Below, in pieces: positions 27,523 to 35,962 of a stretch of DNA of 64,000 nucleotides (its first letter is position 1; each line of letters starts with the position of its first letter). The notes beneath the pieces were generated by a model, which worked only from the letters and a program-made list of their open reading frames with translations, ran no database searches and was not told the DNA's origin. The translations under genes and the position numbers were made by a program. The DNA comes from an uncultured Flavobacteriaceae bacterium (GTDB lineage: Bacteria; Bacteroidota; Bacteroidia; Flavobacteriales; Flavobacteriaceae): assembly GCA_943789365.1 (NCBI GenBank), contig CALSTV010000001.1, forward strand, positions 2,108,001-2,172,000, written 5' to 3'.

Positions 27523-28894
27523 TAGGCCCCTGGTCCGTGTATTTAATTATTTGAACTCCGGTTTGATACCCCGTTAATGACACATCATAAATATATTCCC
27601 AATCAGAACGTCCCATGACCAAACCAATAGTTGGATTGTTTTGTAACCATGCTAAAATATTTGCTTCAGACGGAGCAGCTGCCAAACCAGATTCACTCCA
27701 ATATTTTGGTTCAAAATGTACATTCATGATTCTACCAATATCTGTAGTTTGAGACAGCCAGATTCCTTGATTTAAAGGGGTTCCATATACATTACGGATA
27801 TAGTGCAATTCATTGGGTTCTGGTCCAATTTTAATTCCTTTATAGGAATTCACAAGAGTTACATTGACCACAGAGGTATTATCCACTCCATTAGCTGCAT
27901 TTTCATGGCAATGAACGGTCCAAGGATAGGCCGATGGACTTGGTGCAGTTTGTTCGGGGTACCAGATGGAAAGATCTTTGATTCCAGATCCGATATTTAC
28001 AATAATAAACGGATCTCCTTCTTCATTGCCTTTGTTTGCATAGGGCATTAAAATAGTTCCGTTGACCCCATTTCCATTTTCTGGGTTTTCCCATTCACCA
28101 CGTAAAGTCACGGTTTGAGGAATGACTAAGTTTCCATCAAAACGATAGGTTCCAGCCGGTACAAAAACCACAGCTCCACTTGCTGCGGCAGCACGATCTA
28201 AAGCAGCTTGAAAGGCGTCAGTAGCATCTTCAGAACCATCATTTTTTGCATTGTAAGGTGCCTCTGTAACATCGATACTGGCAATGACTACATCTTCTGT
28301 GGGAAGCGTTGTTGTCATGACTGTAGGCGATAAATCGGTAGAGGGACCTATTAGTTGTACCGCATCTATTAAGGTGGTCATGTCTTCTGCAGGCCATCGA
28401 GACCCATTCTCATCAAATACTCGAAACCCAATATTTATCCAGCTGGAGTTGGCGGGTGATACGGGTAGTACATAGGTGTGTTCTGCGTAGGTATCTGTAA
28501 GCACCCAAGTAAAATCGGCAACATCAGCTAAAATATTATTGTTTGCATCGTAAAAAGTTGCATGTATTCTAAGTCTACAAGGACCTGTTGTAGATTTTGC
28601 AGCTACCTTGTACGTGTATTGTGTATTAGGGAGTATGCTTGGGCTTAAATCAAAAACTAAATCTGCTATTTGAGGAGCTACTGCCCAAGTAAATTCAGCT
28701 GCCCAATTCCCTTCATAAGCATCGGAGCTTACCGTTGCTGTACTTAATGTAGGGTCTGTACCCACTTCTACAAAGCGCCAAAAATTGACGTTTCCTAGCT
28801 CAAAATCACCATTTAAGTTTTCAAATAAATTTTCTTGTGCAAAAATGCTTGAAGCATTTAAAAGTAGGAGTACTAGTATAATTTTAATTTTCAT
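27407..28894 (-). CDS. Giant beta-helix protein copy B, N-terminal part
   Basis: Start chosen at ATG 28894 because MKIKIILVLLLLNASSIFAQ is a signal peptide and matches copy A; the frame is open to 28942. It then has the CBM-like domain (about 25-165) and most of the first Pectate_lyase_3 beta-helix (TDAFQAALDRAAAASG, PAGTYRFDGNLVIP, WYPEQTAPSPSAYPW). Sequence after NTNPYG is out of frame because of the extra base at 27449-27451. An intact CBM region here is the reference that reveals the errors in copy A. It could still give a secreted, truncated protein without a sorting domain. Confidence 0.85.
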   Translation of the reverse strand: MKIKIILVLLLLNASSIFAQENLFENLNGDFELGNVNFWRFVEVGTDPTLSTATVSSDAYEGNWAAEFTWAVAPQIADLVFDLSPSILPNTQYTYKVAAKSTTGPCRLRIHATFYDANNNILADVADFTWVLTDTYAEHTYVLPVSPANSSWINIGFRVFDENGSRWPAEDMTTLIDAVQLIGPSTDLSPTVMTTTLPTEDVVIASIDVTEAPYNAKNDGSEDATDAFQAALDRAAAASGAVVFVPAGTYRFDGNLVIPQTVTLRGEWENPENGNGVNGTILMPYANKGNEEGDPFIIVNIGSGIKDLSIWYPEQTAPSPSAYPWTVHCHENAANGVDNTSVVNVTLVNSYKGIKIGPEPNELHYIRNVYGTPLNQGIWLSQTTDIGRIMNVHFEPKYWSESGLAAAPSEANILAWLQNNPTIGLVMGRSDWEYIYDVSLTGYQTGVQIIKYTDQGPNGVMYGVQIEKSKIGIDFQNTNPYGLGNYKFYDTYGRV

Positions 28895-28940
28895 GAATAT
28901 TGGTTTTTTATAGACTACCTTGGGTAATCGGTTATAGTCC

Positions 28941-28967
28941 ATACGTCGATATTCATAAATACCCCTA
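28941..28967 (-). promoter_or_regulatory. Shared two-box promoter element, site e (giant beta-helix copy B)
   Basis: Plus-strand ATACG, 13 bases, ATACCCCTA, both boxes perfect, 47 bases upstream of ATG 28894. It argues against a start at 28942, which would lie inside the element. Confidence 0.65.
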
Positions 28968-29062
28968 TTATCTTGTCAAGATAAATACTATTTTTTTAAT
29001 ACGCGTTCACTTTTTTGATGTTGTCTCGCATGCTATTTCTTGCCTAAAGGAATTCCTAAACT

Positions 29063-29099
29063 AAAAAAAATGGGTAGAGAATACATCGCTACCCATTTT
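29063..29099 (-). terminator. Rho-independent terminator after the CBM/T9SS gene
   Basis: Perfect 11-bp stem AAAATGGGTAG (29067-29077) with CTACCCATTTT (29089-29099). On the minus strand it runs into eight T residues. It lies 32 bases after the stop at 29131. Confidence 0.88.
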
Positions 29100-29130
29100 A
29101 TATGATTTGATAAGGTTGTTTTAAAACAAA

Positions 29131-30015
29131 TTATTGTTTTATAACTCTTTTAACGCCTACATTGCCTTCTGTATCTGTTGCATTCAATACATATAGTCCA
29201 GTGTTTAAGCCAGAGATATCAATACTAGATTTTCCATCTACGTCAACTACTTTTTGACCTAAACTGTTAAACAATTGTATGTTAGAAATTGCAGTTTTAG
29301 ATTGAATATTCACAACATCAGTTGCTGGGTTTGGATATACAGAGAAATCAAAAGCTACATGATCTTCATTACCCAGCGTACTTGTTTTGTAAAAAATCCA
29401 GTTGTCGAGTAAAGTAGTAGTGCCATCTATAGCAAGACCTGTAATACCACCGGAACCATCACTGTACCGTGCTTTAATACCAACAGTAGCTTCTGTTGCG
29501 CCTGCGGGCGACATATAAGTTTCTCCTGCGCCACCATTAACAGTTGTATAAGCCGCGTTTTCTAGTACTTCAAAGTTGCGATCATCAACACCGGCAGTAG
29601 CACTAATTAAACCTACGGCATCATACCATTCAATATAAAGTGTGAAAATAATGTGTCTCCCAGAAGTTTTTGCATCAAAAGCAAAAGTATAGGATTTATT
29701 TTCTTCAACGGCCACATTGCTGTCAAATCTGTAGTCAAGAAAGGCTGTCATGCCAGAATCATCTCCCCATGTCACAGCTACAGAATTAGTTCCGTCAGTA
29801 GCATCTGTAGCATCTGTATTTATAACGGACGTACTGGCAGCGTCATTATTAAAATATTTAAGTCCAATACCGTTACCATAAATTTCAAGCATTCTCCAGC
29901 CGGTAAAAGTACCGGATTCAAAACTTCCATCGCCGAAAAGGTTTTGTGCAGTTGCGTTTGAAAATGACAATAGTAAAGATAAGGCAGCAAAAAGTAAAGT
30001 AATTTTCGTTTTCAT
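29131..30015 (-). CDS. Secreted CBM-like protein with T9SS sorting domain
   Basis: 294 residues: signal peptide (1-23, ending ATAQ), one jelly-roll, CBM-like domain (GSFESGTFTGWRMLEIYG to LLDNWIFYK, about 25-215), and a T9SS type A domain (FSVYPNPATDVVNIQ...GVKRVIKQ). There is no catalytic domain, so it is probably a surface glycan-binding protein. It is a one-domain paralogue of the two-domain protein upstream (30131-31583) and lies 115 bases downstream of it, likely in the same transcript from site f. Confidence 0.8.
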   Translation of the reverse strand: MKTKITLLFAALSLLLSFSNATAQNLFGDGSFESGTFTGWRMLEIYGNGIGLKYFNNDAASTSVINTDATDATDGTNSVAVTWGDDSGMTAFLDYRFDSNVAVEENKSYTFAFDAKTSGRHIIFTLYIEWYDAVGLISATAGVDDRNFEVLENAAYTTVNGGAGETYMSPAGATEATVGIKARYSDGSGGITGLAIDGTTTLLDNWIFYKTSTLGNEDHVAFDFSVYPNPATDVVNIQSKTAISNIQLFNSLGQKVVDVDGKSSIDISGLNTGLYVLNATDTEGNVGVKRVIKQ

Positions 30016-30068
30016 TTTTTTGATGATTTTTTTTTGAGTAAAAATTTTTTTAGAACATCTTTAAATAA

Positions 30069-30093
30069 GGGGATAGCATACATCTCTATCCCC
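30069..30093. repeat. Hairpin beside an 11-C homopolymer
   Basis: GGGGATAG (30069-30076) pairs with CTATCCCC (30086-30093), and the right arm runs into 11 consecutive C at 30090-30100. A T-rich stretch on the minus strand is weak, so this is at best a partial terminator between the two CBM genes. The C11 tract is prone to length change. Confidence 0.5.
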
Positions 30094-30130
30094 CCCCCCC
30101 TTTATATTTGATGAGGCTGTTTAAAACAAA

Positions 30131-30616
30131 TTATTGTTTTACAACTCTCTTAACACCTGTATTACCTTCTGCATCTGTTGCTTTTAATACATACAGTCCA
30201 GTGTTTAAGCTAGAGATATCAATGCTGGATTTTCCATCTACGTCAGCTACTTTTTGACCTACACTGTTAAACAATTGTATGTTAGCAATAGCCGATTTGG
30301 CTTGAATGTTTATGATGTTGGTTGCTGGGTTTGGATATACAGAGAAATCTAAAATAGCACGGCTATCAGTGCTCAATTCATCTTCCTTAGTAAAACTCCA
30401 GTTGTCAATTAAAGTAACAGTTCCATCTATAGCAACACCACCGTCATCGTATCTTGCTTTCATACCAACAGTACATAAAGTAGCACCCGCTGGAGCAACG
30501 TATACTTTTCCTTCGCCACCATTAACGCTTGTATAACCTGCACCTTCTGATAATTCTAGCACATAATTTTCACCGTGAGTATCTGAAATAGGGCCTCCTG
30601 CTCCATGACCATTCAA
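30131..30616 (-). CDS. Two-domain CBM/T9SS protein, C-terminal fragment
   Basis: 161 residues. From about residue 2 (NGHGAGGPISDTHGENYVLE) it continues the second CBM-like domain of the gene upstream and ends with a T9SS type A domain (FSVYPNPATNIINIQ...GVKRVVKQ). It overlaps the upstream frame 30570-31583 by 47 bases; one extra base near 30605-30620 separates them. It has no leader and so would not be secreted on its own. Confidence 0.8.
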   Translation of the reverse strand: MNGHGAGGPISDTHGENYVLELSEGAGYTSVNGGEGKVYVAPAGATLCTVGMKARYDDGGVAIDGTVTLIDNWSFTKEDELSTDSRAILDFSVYPNPATNIINIQAKSAIANIQLFNSVGQKVADVDGKSSIDISSLNTGLYVLKATDAEGNTGVKRVVKQ

Positions 30617-31583
30617 GATACAACCCTAAATTTATATTTCTTCCTTCCGTTAGTGCGTCAAGATTAAAATTATACGATTGATTTTCTTCCACAGCTACAT
30701 TTTGATCCAATCTGTAATCTAAGAAACCAGCCATACCTGAATCATCTCCCCATGTAACAGCCATTGACTGATCTCCCTCAGAAGCATTCGTACTTATAGC
30801 GGCAGTACTTGCAGCGTCATTATTAAAAAACTTAAGGACACCACCATCATATATTTCAAGCATTCTATAATCAGATAAAGAAGCATCTTCAAAACCTCCG
30901 TTTTTCATAACATTGTCATCAACTACCGGAGCCGCTGCCTCAGTAAAACTAAAGTTGTCAAGTAACGTAACTGTACCATCTGTAACATCCGTACCTGGAG
31001 CTTTAAAAGCCTGAATTCCAGTTATAACTCGAGTAGCATTTGCTGGACTCGTATATACTTCTCCTGCGCCACCATTAACACCAGCATAATCTTCTCCTTC
31101 TAAGGTTTTAAAGTAACGCCTGTCTCCCATAGCACCAGTGTCAGTAATATACGTCAAGACACCGTCTACGTAGTAATAATATTCAACATAGATAAGGAAT
31201 TCTACATCTTCACCATCTGTTAGTGCGTCAAAATTAAAATTATACGATTTTCCTCCTTCAATATCAAACTGCTGATCCAATCTGTAGCCTATAAAATCGG
31301 CTGGCATATTATTATCATCTCCCCATGTAACAGCTACTGCCTGATCTCCGTCAGAACTATAAGTATCTATAACAGCCTTACTAATAGCTCCATCATTAAA
31401 ATATAAAAGTTCAAAAGGTTCGGTATAGATTTCAAGCATTCTCCAAGAACCATCATCTTCGTGTGTTGTTAATTCGGTATCTTCAAAACTTGGATTTGTA
31501 AAAAGATTGGTTTGTGCAGATGTAGTCGTTACACTAAATAGTAACGTTACCGTTGCGATAAAAAAGGTAATTTTTGTTCTCAT
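30570..31583 (-). CDS. Two-domain CBM/T9SS protein, N-terminal part
   Basis: 337 residues: signal peptide (1-23, ending TSAQ), a first CBM-like jelly roll (NPSFEDTELTTHEDDGSWRM to LLDNFSFTE, about 28-210), and most of a second repeat (NGGFEDASLSDYRMLEIYDGG) until the frame is lost after LYLEW. The two repeats are internal paralogues and resemble the protein at 29131-30015. The intact product would run from 31583 to 30131 (about 484 residues) as a tandem-CBM surface protein. Promoter site f lies 64 bases upstream. Confidence 0.85.
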   Translation of the reverse strand: MRTKITFFIATVTLLFSVTTTSAQTNLFTNPSFEDTELTTHEDDGSWRMLEIYTEPFELLYFNDGAISKAVIDTYSSDGDQAVAVTWGDDNNMPADFIGYRLDQQFDIEGGKSYNFNFDALTDGEDVEFLIYVEYYYYVDGVLTYITDTGAMGDRRYFKTLEGEDYAGVNGGAGEVYTSPANATRVITGIQAFKAPGTDVTDGTVTLLDNFSFTEAAAPVVDDNVMKNGGFEDASLSDYRMLEIYDGGVLKFFNNDAASTAAISTNASEGDQSMAVTWGDDSGMAGFLDYRLDQNVAVEENQSYNFNLDALTEGRNINLGLYLEWSWSRRPYFRYSR

Positions 31584-31646
31584 GTCTTTTGTTTTTTAAT
31601 TAGTTTTTTGTTTAAATAAATATTCATTTAGATTTACATACTTTCA

Positions 31647-31673
31647 ATACGATAATTGATAAAAAAACCCCTA
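31647..31673 (-). promoter_or_regulatory. Shared two-box promoter element, site f (CBM/T9SS operon)
   Basis: Plus-strand ATACG, 13 bases, AAACCCCTA (one mismatch in the second box), 64 bases upstream of the start at 31583. Confidence 0.6.
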
Positions 31674-31932
31674 TTCGAAACAAAACTATTTTTTTTTGAA
31701 AGGTTTTATTATGGAACTAGAATAGGATTAGTTCTAAAATTATGATATTAATAAATCATCTTTTGAACCAATGACTAATGGAATAATGACCTTTTAAATT
31801 GGTCCTCTAAAGGCTAGGTCTATTAGTAGAAGTCTTGTATGCAGAAATGGTATTAATTAGAGGAATACATTCACTTGTTTTTTTTGTATATGACGCTATA
31901 AGGGTCACAAGTGTGTTGAGTAAAATTTTTAT
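31674..31932. other. Intergenic stretch, no gene recognised
   Basis: AT-rich sequence between promoter f and a small frame. A weak 6-bp inverted pair (CACTTG and CAAGTG, about 31872-31915) next to a T8 run may terminate the small frame at 31933. No other supported feature was seen. Confidence 0.4.
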
Positions 31933-32085
31933 TTATTTTACCAGCTGTTCATACGCCAATTGATACAGGTCTGTAAGATTCATATTTGGACTTGTTTTTC
32001 GAATTTCATCTAGACTTTTTAGCAGCAATTCTCTTTTACCTTGTTTATGTGCTTCGTATACTATATCTTCTATGGTGCTGCTCAT
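31933..32085 (-). CDS. Small hypothetical protein, 50 residues
   Basis: A charged frame starts MSSTIEDIVYEAHKQGKREL and ends LTDLYQLAYEQLVK before TAA at 31933-31935. It has an amphipathic, helix-rich composition, no signal peptide and no cysteine. Its codon use looks like its neighbours, and it lies 140 bases downstream of the permease gene on the same strand, so it may be the last gene of that transcript. No family is recognised and function is unknown. It might be a chance frame, although the even spread of polar and hydrophobic residues argues for a real product. Confidence 0.45.
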   Translation of the reverse strand: MSSTIEDIVYEAHKQGKRELLLKSLDEIRKTSPNMNLTDLYQLAYEQLVK

Positions 32086-32225
32086 ATTTTATATTTATTT
32101 TTTCGATTGTTGTTTTATTGTTACTTTTCTAAAGTGCCTTACAATCTCATAAATCTATGTTAGGTCATTATTGAATTCACTCATTGTTGAGTTCATTTCT
32201 TAAATTCTCTTTAACTGCTGCATTC

Positions 32226-33542
32226 CTATACTGAGGCCTTTATGTATTTTTTAAAAACACCGAATCCATAGCCTCCGATATACACAAAGCAAAGCAGCGG
32301 TAATACATACGAGAAGTTAATTTCTGGAACGCCCAAAATAGTTGTATCATCAACACCATTTCCTCCAATATCAATAATCAACGCTTGTAGTTTTGGCAGT
32401 AATGCACCTCCTACAATGGCCATAATTAACCCCGCAGACCCCACCTTTGATTGCTCTTCTGTCAAATCATTTAACGCAATACCATAAATGGTTGGGAACA
32501 TTAAGGACATACAAAAAGAAATACCTACCAAGCTATACAATCCAAAAATACCATGAATAGAAATAGCTCCCAGTGTAAACAAACCACCTAAAATGGCAAA
32601 GTACAATAAGAGTTTCCCGGAGTTTATAAATCGTAATAAATAAGTTCCTACGGCACGACCTATGGTAAATAAAACGAAGGCAGCCATCTGGTAATATCCA
32701 GCGGATACATTGTCTATACCAATCGCTTCCGCATATTGGTAAATATAAGTCCAACACATAATAAGGCAACCTGTGTGAAAAATTTGTGCTAAGACGCCAA
32801 GAACGTATTTTTTATTTTTACTCAAAATAGCAAAGGTATCTCCTATTTTTGGCATGCCACCTTCGTCTTTAGACTGCGGCATCTTATTGACAACAAACAA
32901 TACAAATACGGCGATTATTACAAGTCCTAATATTACGTAAGGATTGCGTATCACTATTAAATCAGAAGTCTTAATAAGCACCTTGGAAGCTTCATCCAAA
33001 GCGCTATAATTGTCTACATCATCGGATTGTAAATTTTTAAGAACAAATTGCTGGGCCACAAAGAGACCAAACATTAATCCTATTGGGTTGAATGCCTGTG
33101 CTAAGTTCAATCGTTGCGTTGCCGTTTCTTTGGCTCCCATAGCTAAAGCGTACGGATTTGCGGCCGTTTCAAGAAAAGCCAATCCAAAGGTTAAAATATA
33201 CAAGCCCAAACAGAAGAACCAAAATTGTTCCGTAACTGCTGCAGGATAAAATAATAAGGCACCAGTAGCATACAATCCTAAACCTATTAAGATCCCCACT
33301 TTATAGGAATACTTTCTCATAAACATAGCAGCTGGTAAGGCCATGCAAAAATAACCTCCATAAAAAGCCATTTGTACCCATGCGGCTTCTGAATTGGACA
33401 ATTCCAATATTGTTTTAAAGGCCTGAACCATGGGGTCGGTAACCGCATTTGCAAAACCCCACAATGCAAATAAGGAGGAAATTAAGATAAAAGGGATGAG
33501 TACTTCTTTTGAAACTACGGGTACTTTTTTTGTTTGATTCAT
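32226..33542 (-). CDS. MFS sugar permease, FucP-like (sugar:H+ symporter)
   Basis: 438 residues with about 12 transmembrane helices. The first helix carries the FucP-type phrase LFALWGFANAVTDPMVQAFK, followed by SEAAWVQMAFYGGYF and LETAANPYAL, all typical of the FHS family (L-fucose, glucose/galactose or mannose import with protons). It is an inner-membrane importer. The downstream position relative to the isomerase and kinase genes suggests it brings in the monosaccharide that they metabolise. No promoter of the shared type was seen upstream, and a 274-base gap separates it from the hydrolase gene. Confidence 0.85.
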   Translation of the reverse strand: MNQTKKVPVVSKEVLIPFILISSLFALWGFANAVTDPMVQAFKTILELSNSEAAWVQMAFYGGYFCMALPAAMFMRKYSYKVGILIGLGLYATGALLFYPAAVTEQFWFFCLGLYILTFGLAFLETAANPYALAMGAKETATQRLNLAQAFNPIGLMFGLFVAQQFVLKNLQSDDVDNYSALDEASKVLIKTSDLIVIRNPYVILGLVIIAVFVLFVVNKMPQSKDEGGMPKIGDTFAILSKNKKYVLGVLAQIFHTGCLIMCWTYIYQYAEAIGIDNVSAGYYQMAAFVLFTIGRAVGTYLLRFINSGKLLLYFAILGGLFTLGAISIHGIFGLYSLVGISFCMSLMFPTIYGIALNDLTEEQSKVGSAGLIMAIVGGALLPKLQALIIDIGGNGVDDTTILGVPEINFSYVLPLLCFVYIGGYGFGVFKKYIKASV

Positions 33543-33634
33543 TTTTTATAGTATTATATGAAATGGTTTAGTGTATGACAAAAAATGGAATAACCAAATT
33601 TTGGACTCTTACGTTATAGCCTTAACTACAACAT

Positions 33635-33660
33635 GCAGGTGGCTTTCGGCAGGTGGCTTC
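33635..33660. repeat. Short tandem direct repeat upstream of the permease gene
   Basis: GCAGGTGGCTT occurs at 33635-33645 and again at 33649-33659. A near-complement (AGCTACCTGC) lies about 75 bases further on, so a hairpin is possible. Function is unknown; it could be an operator or an mRNA structure. Confidence 0.4.
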
Positions 33661-33816
33661 TTACTCTTGTGTACTTTGCTTCTTTCTTTGTTTCACTTTG
33701 GTGGACAGATTTAATTGATAGCTGGTAGCTACCTGCTGAAAACCAATAACAATCGGTATTAAGTATAAGAAAGGCAATGCCAAATCTGTTTTTTGTCATG
33801 AATTTAAATGAGTTTT

Positions 33817-34944
33817 TTAATTTTGTAGTATGAGTTTTCTTGTTTGGGTATACGAATCCCCAATAATTTGTACAATATAGACACCTTCAGTTATAGAAGC
33901 GTTTTGAAGGTTTAAACGAGCAATTTGTCCATCTCTATTCATGATTTGTTCCGTGATTTTACTTCCTGAAATAGTAAATAAAACAATTCGATCCTTCTTT
34001 TTAAAGTGGCCCTTAATTTGAATTTCACTATGTGGATTCGCAGGGTTTGGATAGATTTTAAATTTATTGTCACGACTGAGTTCATCAATGGACATTGGAG
34101 CATCTTCAGTAACCGTAATAGATTTGGTTAATGTTTCTCCAAACCACGCAACATTTTCTTGAAGCATTTTCCAGTTGGTTTCATAAACACCCATGGTAGA
34201 TGGTGCGGTAACTTGTAAATGAAATGCGATCGTTCTTCCTCTAAAAACACCTCCGTAATCTGGAATATCATGTTTCGTATCATCAATAGTATATCGATTT
34301 GATCCGAAAATATTTGCATCCGAATCTTGCTGTCCTAGTTTAAAGTCATTGGCGTTATTCCATTGTATATTTCCTTCATTTCTTAGGATCACCGTAACGT
34401 TATGTGTATCGCCAGGGTAGATCTTATTGGGAAAGTCATGCCAAATAATTTTTGAATCTAAGGGAAGATCTTCATTGAAATTTGCGGCACCTTCAGCGGT
34501 TGTTTTGATGTATTCGTAGGGGTCGTTGGAAGACGACCATACATCATTCCCTGTGTTGTTCATACCACCGTCTGTTTTTTTGTAAACCACATCCGTATTA
34601 GCAGCGTAAATACCAGAGCCTTCATCATATTCATTAAAACTTTCTATATACACACGACTCACCGAAGCACCTAATTGAGACCAAGCATTTTTATATTGAG
34701 ATCCACCATTACGAGGTAAAAGATATCCAGGATTTCTCACATTTTGATCCCAATACCCTGGTTTTATTTGAGCGGATACAATTCCGTTTGTAGTATTTTC
34801 TTTATAATATTCATGTACTTCAAACATATGTACTTTTTCATCGGCAAACCCAAATGAAGGTGAGATTGCGGTGGTCACCATTTTTATACTATTGTTAAAT
34901 ATAGGATGCGCTGCACCAAATTCAGCACTCAATCTAGAGCTCAC
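33817..34944 (-). CDS. DUF5010-like hydrolase, C-terminal part with Ig-like and T9SS domains
   Basis: 375 residues in the same frame as the upstream gene, separated only by a TGA codon at 34951-34953. It contains the rest of a catalytic-barrel-like region (WDQNVRNPGYLLPRNGG, VYIESFNEYDEGSGIY), an NBR1/Ig-like domain (GDTHNVTVILRNEGNIQWNN, WKMLQENVAWFGET) and a T9SS sorting domain (FKIYPNPANPH...). The ESFNEYDEG phrase could hold catalytic acids. Without the N-terminal part there is no signal peptide. It is best read as the second half of one gene. Confidence 0.75.
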   Translation of the reverse strand: MSSRLSAEFGAAHPIFNNSIKMVTTAISPSFGFADEKVHMFEVHEYYKENTTNGIVSAQIKPGYWDQNVRNPGYLLPRNGGSQYKNAWSQLGASVSRVYIESFNEYDEGSGIYAANTDVVYKKTDGGMNNTGNDVWSSSNDPYEYIKTTAEGAANFNEDLPLDSKIIWHDFPNKIYPGDTHNVTVILRNEGNIQWNNANDFKLGQQDSDANIFGSNRYTIDDTKHDIPDYGGVFRGRTIAFHLQVTAPSTMGVYETNWKMLQENVAWFGETLTKSITVTEDAPMSIDELSRDNKFKIYPNPANPHSEIQIKGHFKKKDRIVLFTISGSKITEQIMNRDGQIARLNLQNASITEGVYIVQIIGDSYTQTRKLILQN

Positions 34945-34950
34945 ATCTGC

Positions 34951-35886
34951 TCACGTCAACGAACCATAATTATTGATATGTAAATGCGCATGCCAAGTGT
35001 TTAATACGGGAATAGAATCTTGTGTATAGATATAGTTATCGGCATAAGCATCAAAATTAACGCTGTAATATTGCTGATAGAACCTGATATAGTGACTTAC
35101 AATTTCATCTTTACCCGCTTGAGTACTGGCATCTCCATTGGATCCTTTTAGGGCGTAGGTGATAATAGGGTCAAAAAACGGACATCCTTTGGGTACATCC
35201 CAGCCTTCTCTTCTCAATTCATTTAAGGCTCTAAAAAGGTTTATTCTTGGTTGTTCCATGGTAGGAATCACCAAAATATAAAAAACATCAATATTTGCTG
35301 CCATCGCTTGCTTGATCATTGTTTTCCAAAAAGGAACTTCCCCTGTCCAGTTTTCTCTTCCTTCTACAGGAAGCCATGGACTCGATACTTGTCCTGTAGT
35401 GGCACCATACCAGTGAAACATACTGGTAGCAACAATATGGTCAGAAACTTCAAACGTAGGTGCAGGCATCAAAAATCGATCTTCTAATTCCTCTGATCCA
35501 ACACGAATACTTAAAGGGTCAGAAGGTTCACCAAACCAAGCAACCCCATCTTGAACCATGCGCCATTGAAAGGGAATTCCATAGATATTTTCGCTATTTG
35601 GAGCGGTTACACTTGTTGAGATGGTTACATGTTGACCGGGAGAAACCGCATGAGTGAGTGCTACCCTGTTCGAACCCCACGTAGTATTATCCTGTGGTGA
35701 TTGACTTCCCATTCTGTACTGTCCATCTTTTCGCCATGTTACGGTTCCCGTATTTTTAAAGGTGATAGAAATGTAGAATACTTCATTCAAATCAACTTGT
35801 GAAGGTACCGATTGCGAAATAAATTGTGCGTTATTTTGACTAATGACGTTAGCAAATGAAACGAATAGTAAATGTGTTTTTTTCAT
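34951..35886 (-). CDS. DUF5010-like secreted hydrolase, N-terminal part (interrupted by in-frame TGA)
   Basis: The start at 35886 (MKKTHLLFVSFANVIS) is preferred because it begins a leader; the frame is open to 35949. An NBR1/Ig-like domain comes first (FKNTGTVTWRKDGQYRMGSQ, WRMVQDGVAWFGEPSDP, about 25-130), then the start of a barrel-like region (ATSMFHWYGA, IDVFYILVIPTMEQPRIN) that resembles the DUF5010 glycan-hydrolase-like family. It stops at TGA (34951-34953) after NNYGSLT; the frame then reads ADVSSRLSAEFG without a shift. TGG to TGA would explain it. The whole gene would be about 690 codons. Confidence 0.75.
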   Translation of the reverse strand: MKKTHLLFVSFANVISQNNAQFISQSVPSQVDLNEVFYISITFKNTGTVTWRKDGQYRMGSQSPQDNTTWGSNRVALTHAVSPGQHVTISTSVTAPNSENIYGIPFQWRMVQDGVAWFGEPSDPLSIRVGSEELEDRFLMPAPTFEVSDHIVATSMFHWYGATTGQVSSPWLPVEGRENWTGEVPFWKTMIKQAMAANIDVFYILVIPTMEQPRINLFRALNELRREGWDVPKGCPFFDPIITYALKGSNGDASTQAGKDEIVSHYIRFYQQYYSVNFDAYADNYIYTQDSIPVLNTWHAHLHINNYGSLT

Positions 35887-35962
35887 TATTTTTAGTTTAA
35901 TCACGAAATTGGATTGATCCCTACACGTAAATTTAACTCCCCGATGCACTGCGTCGAGGAGT

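Noticed and set aside
34951-34953. TGA as a selenocysteine codon
   Set aside because: The family is not known for selenoproteins, the context favours Trp, and no selenocysteine genes are in view.
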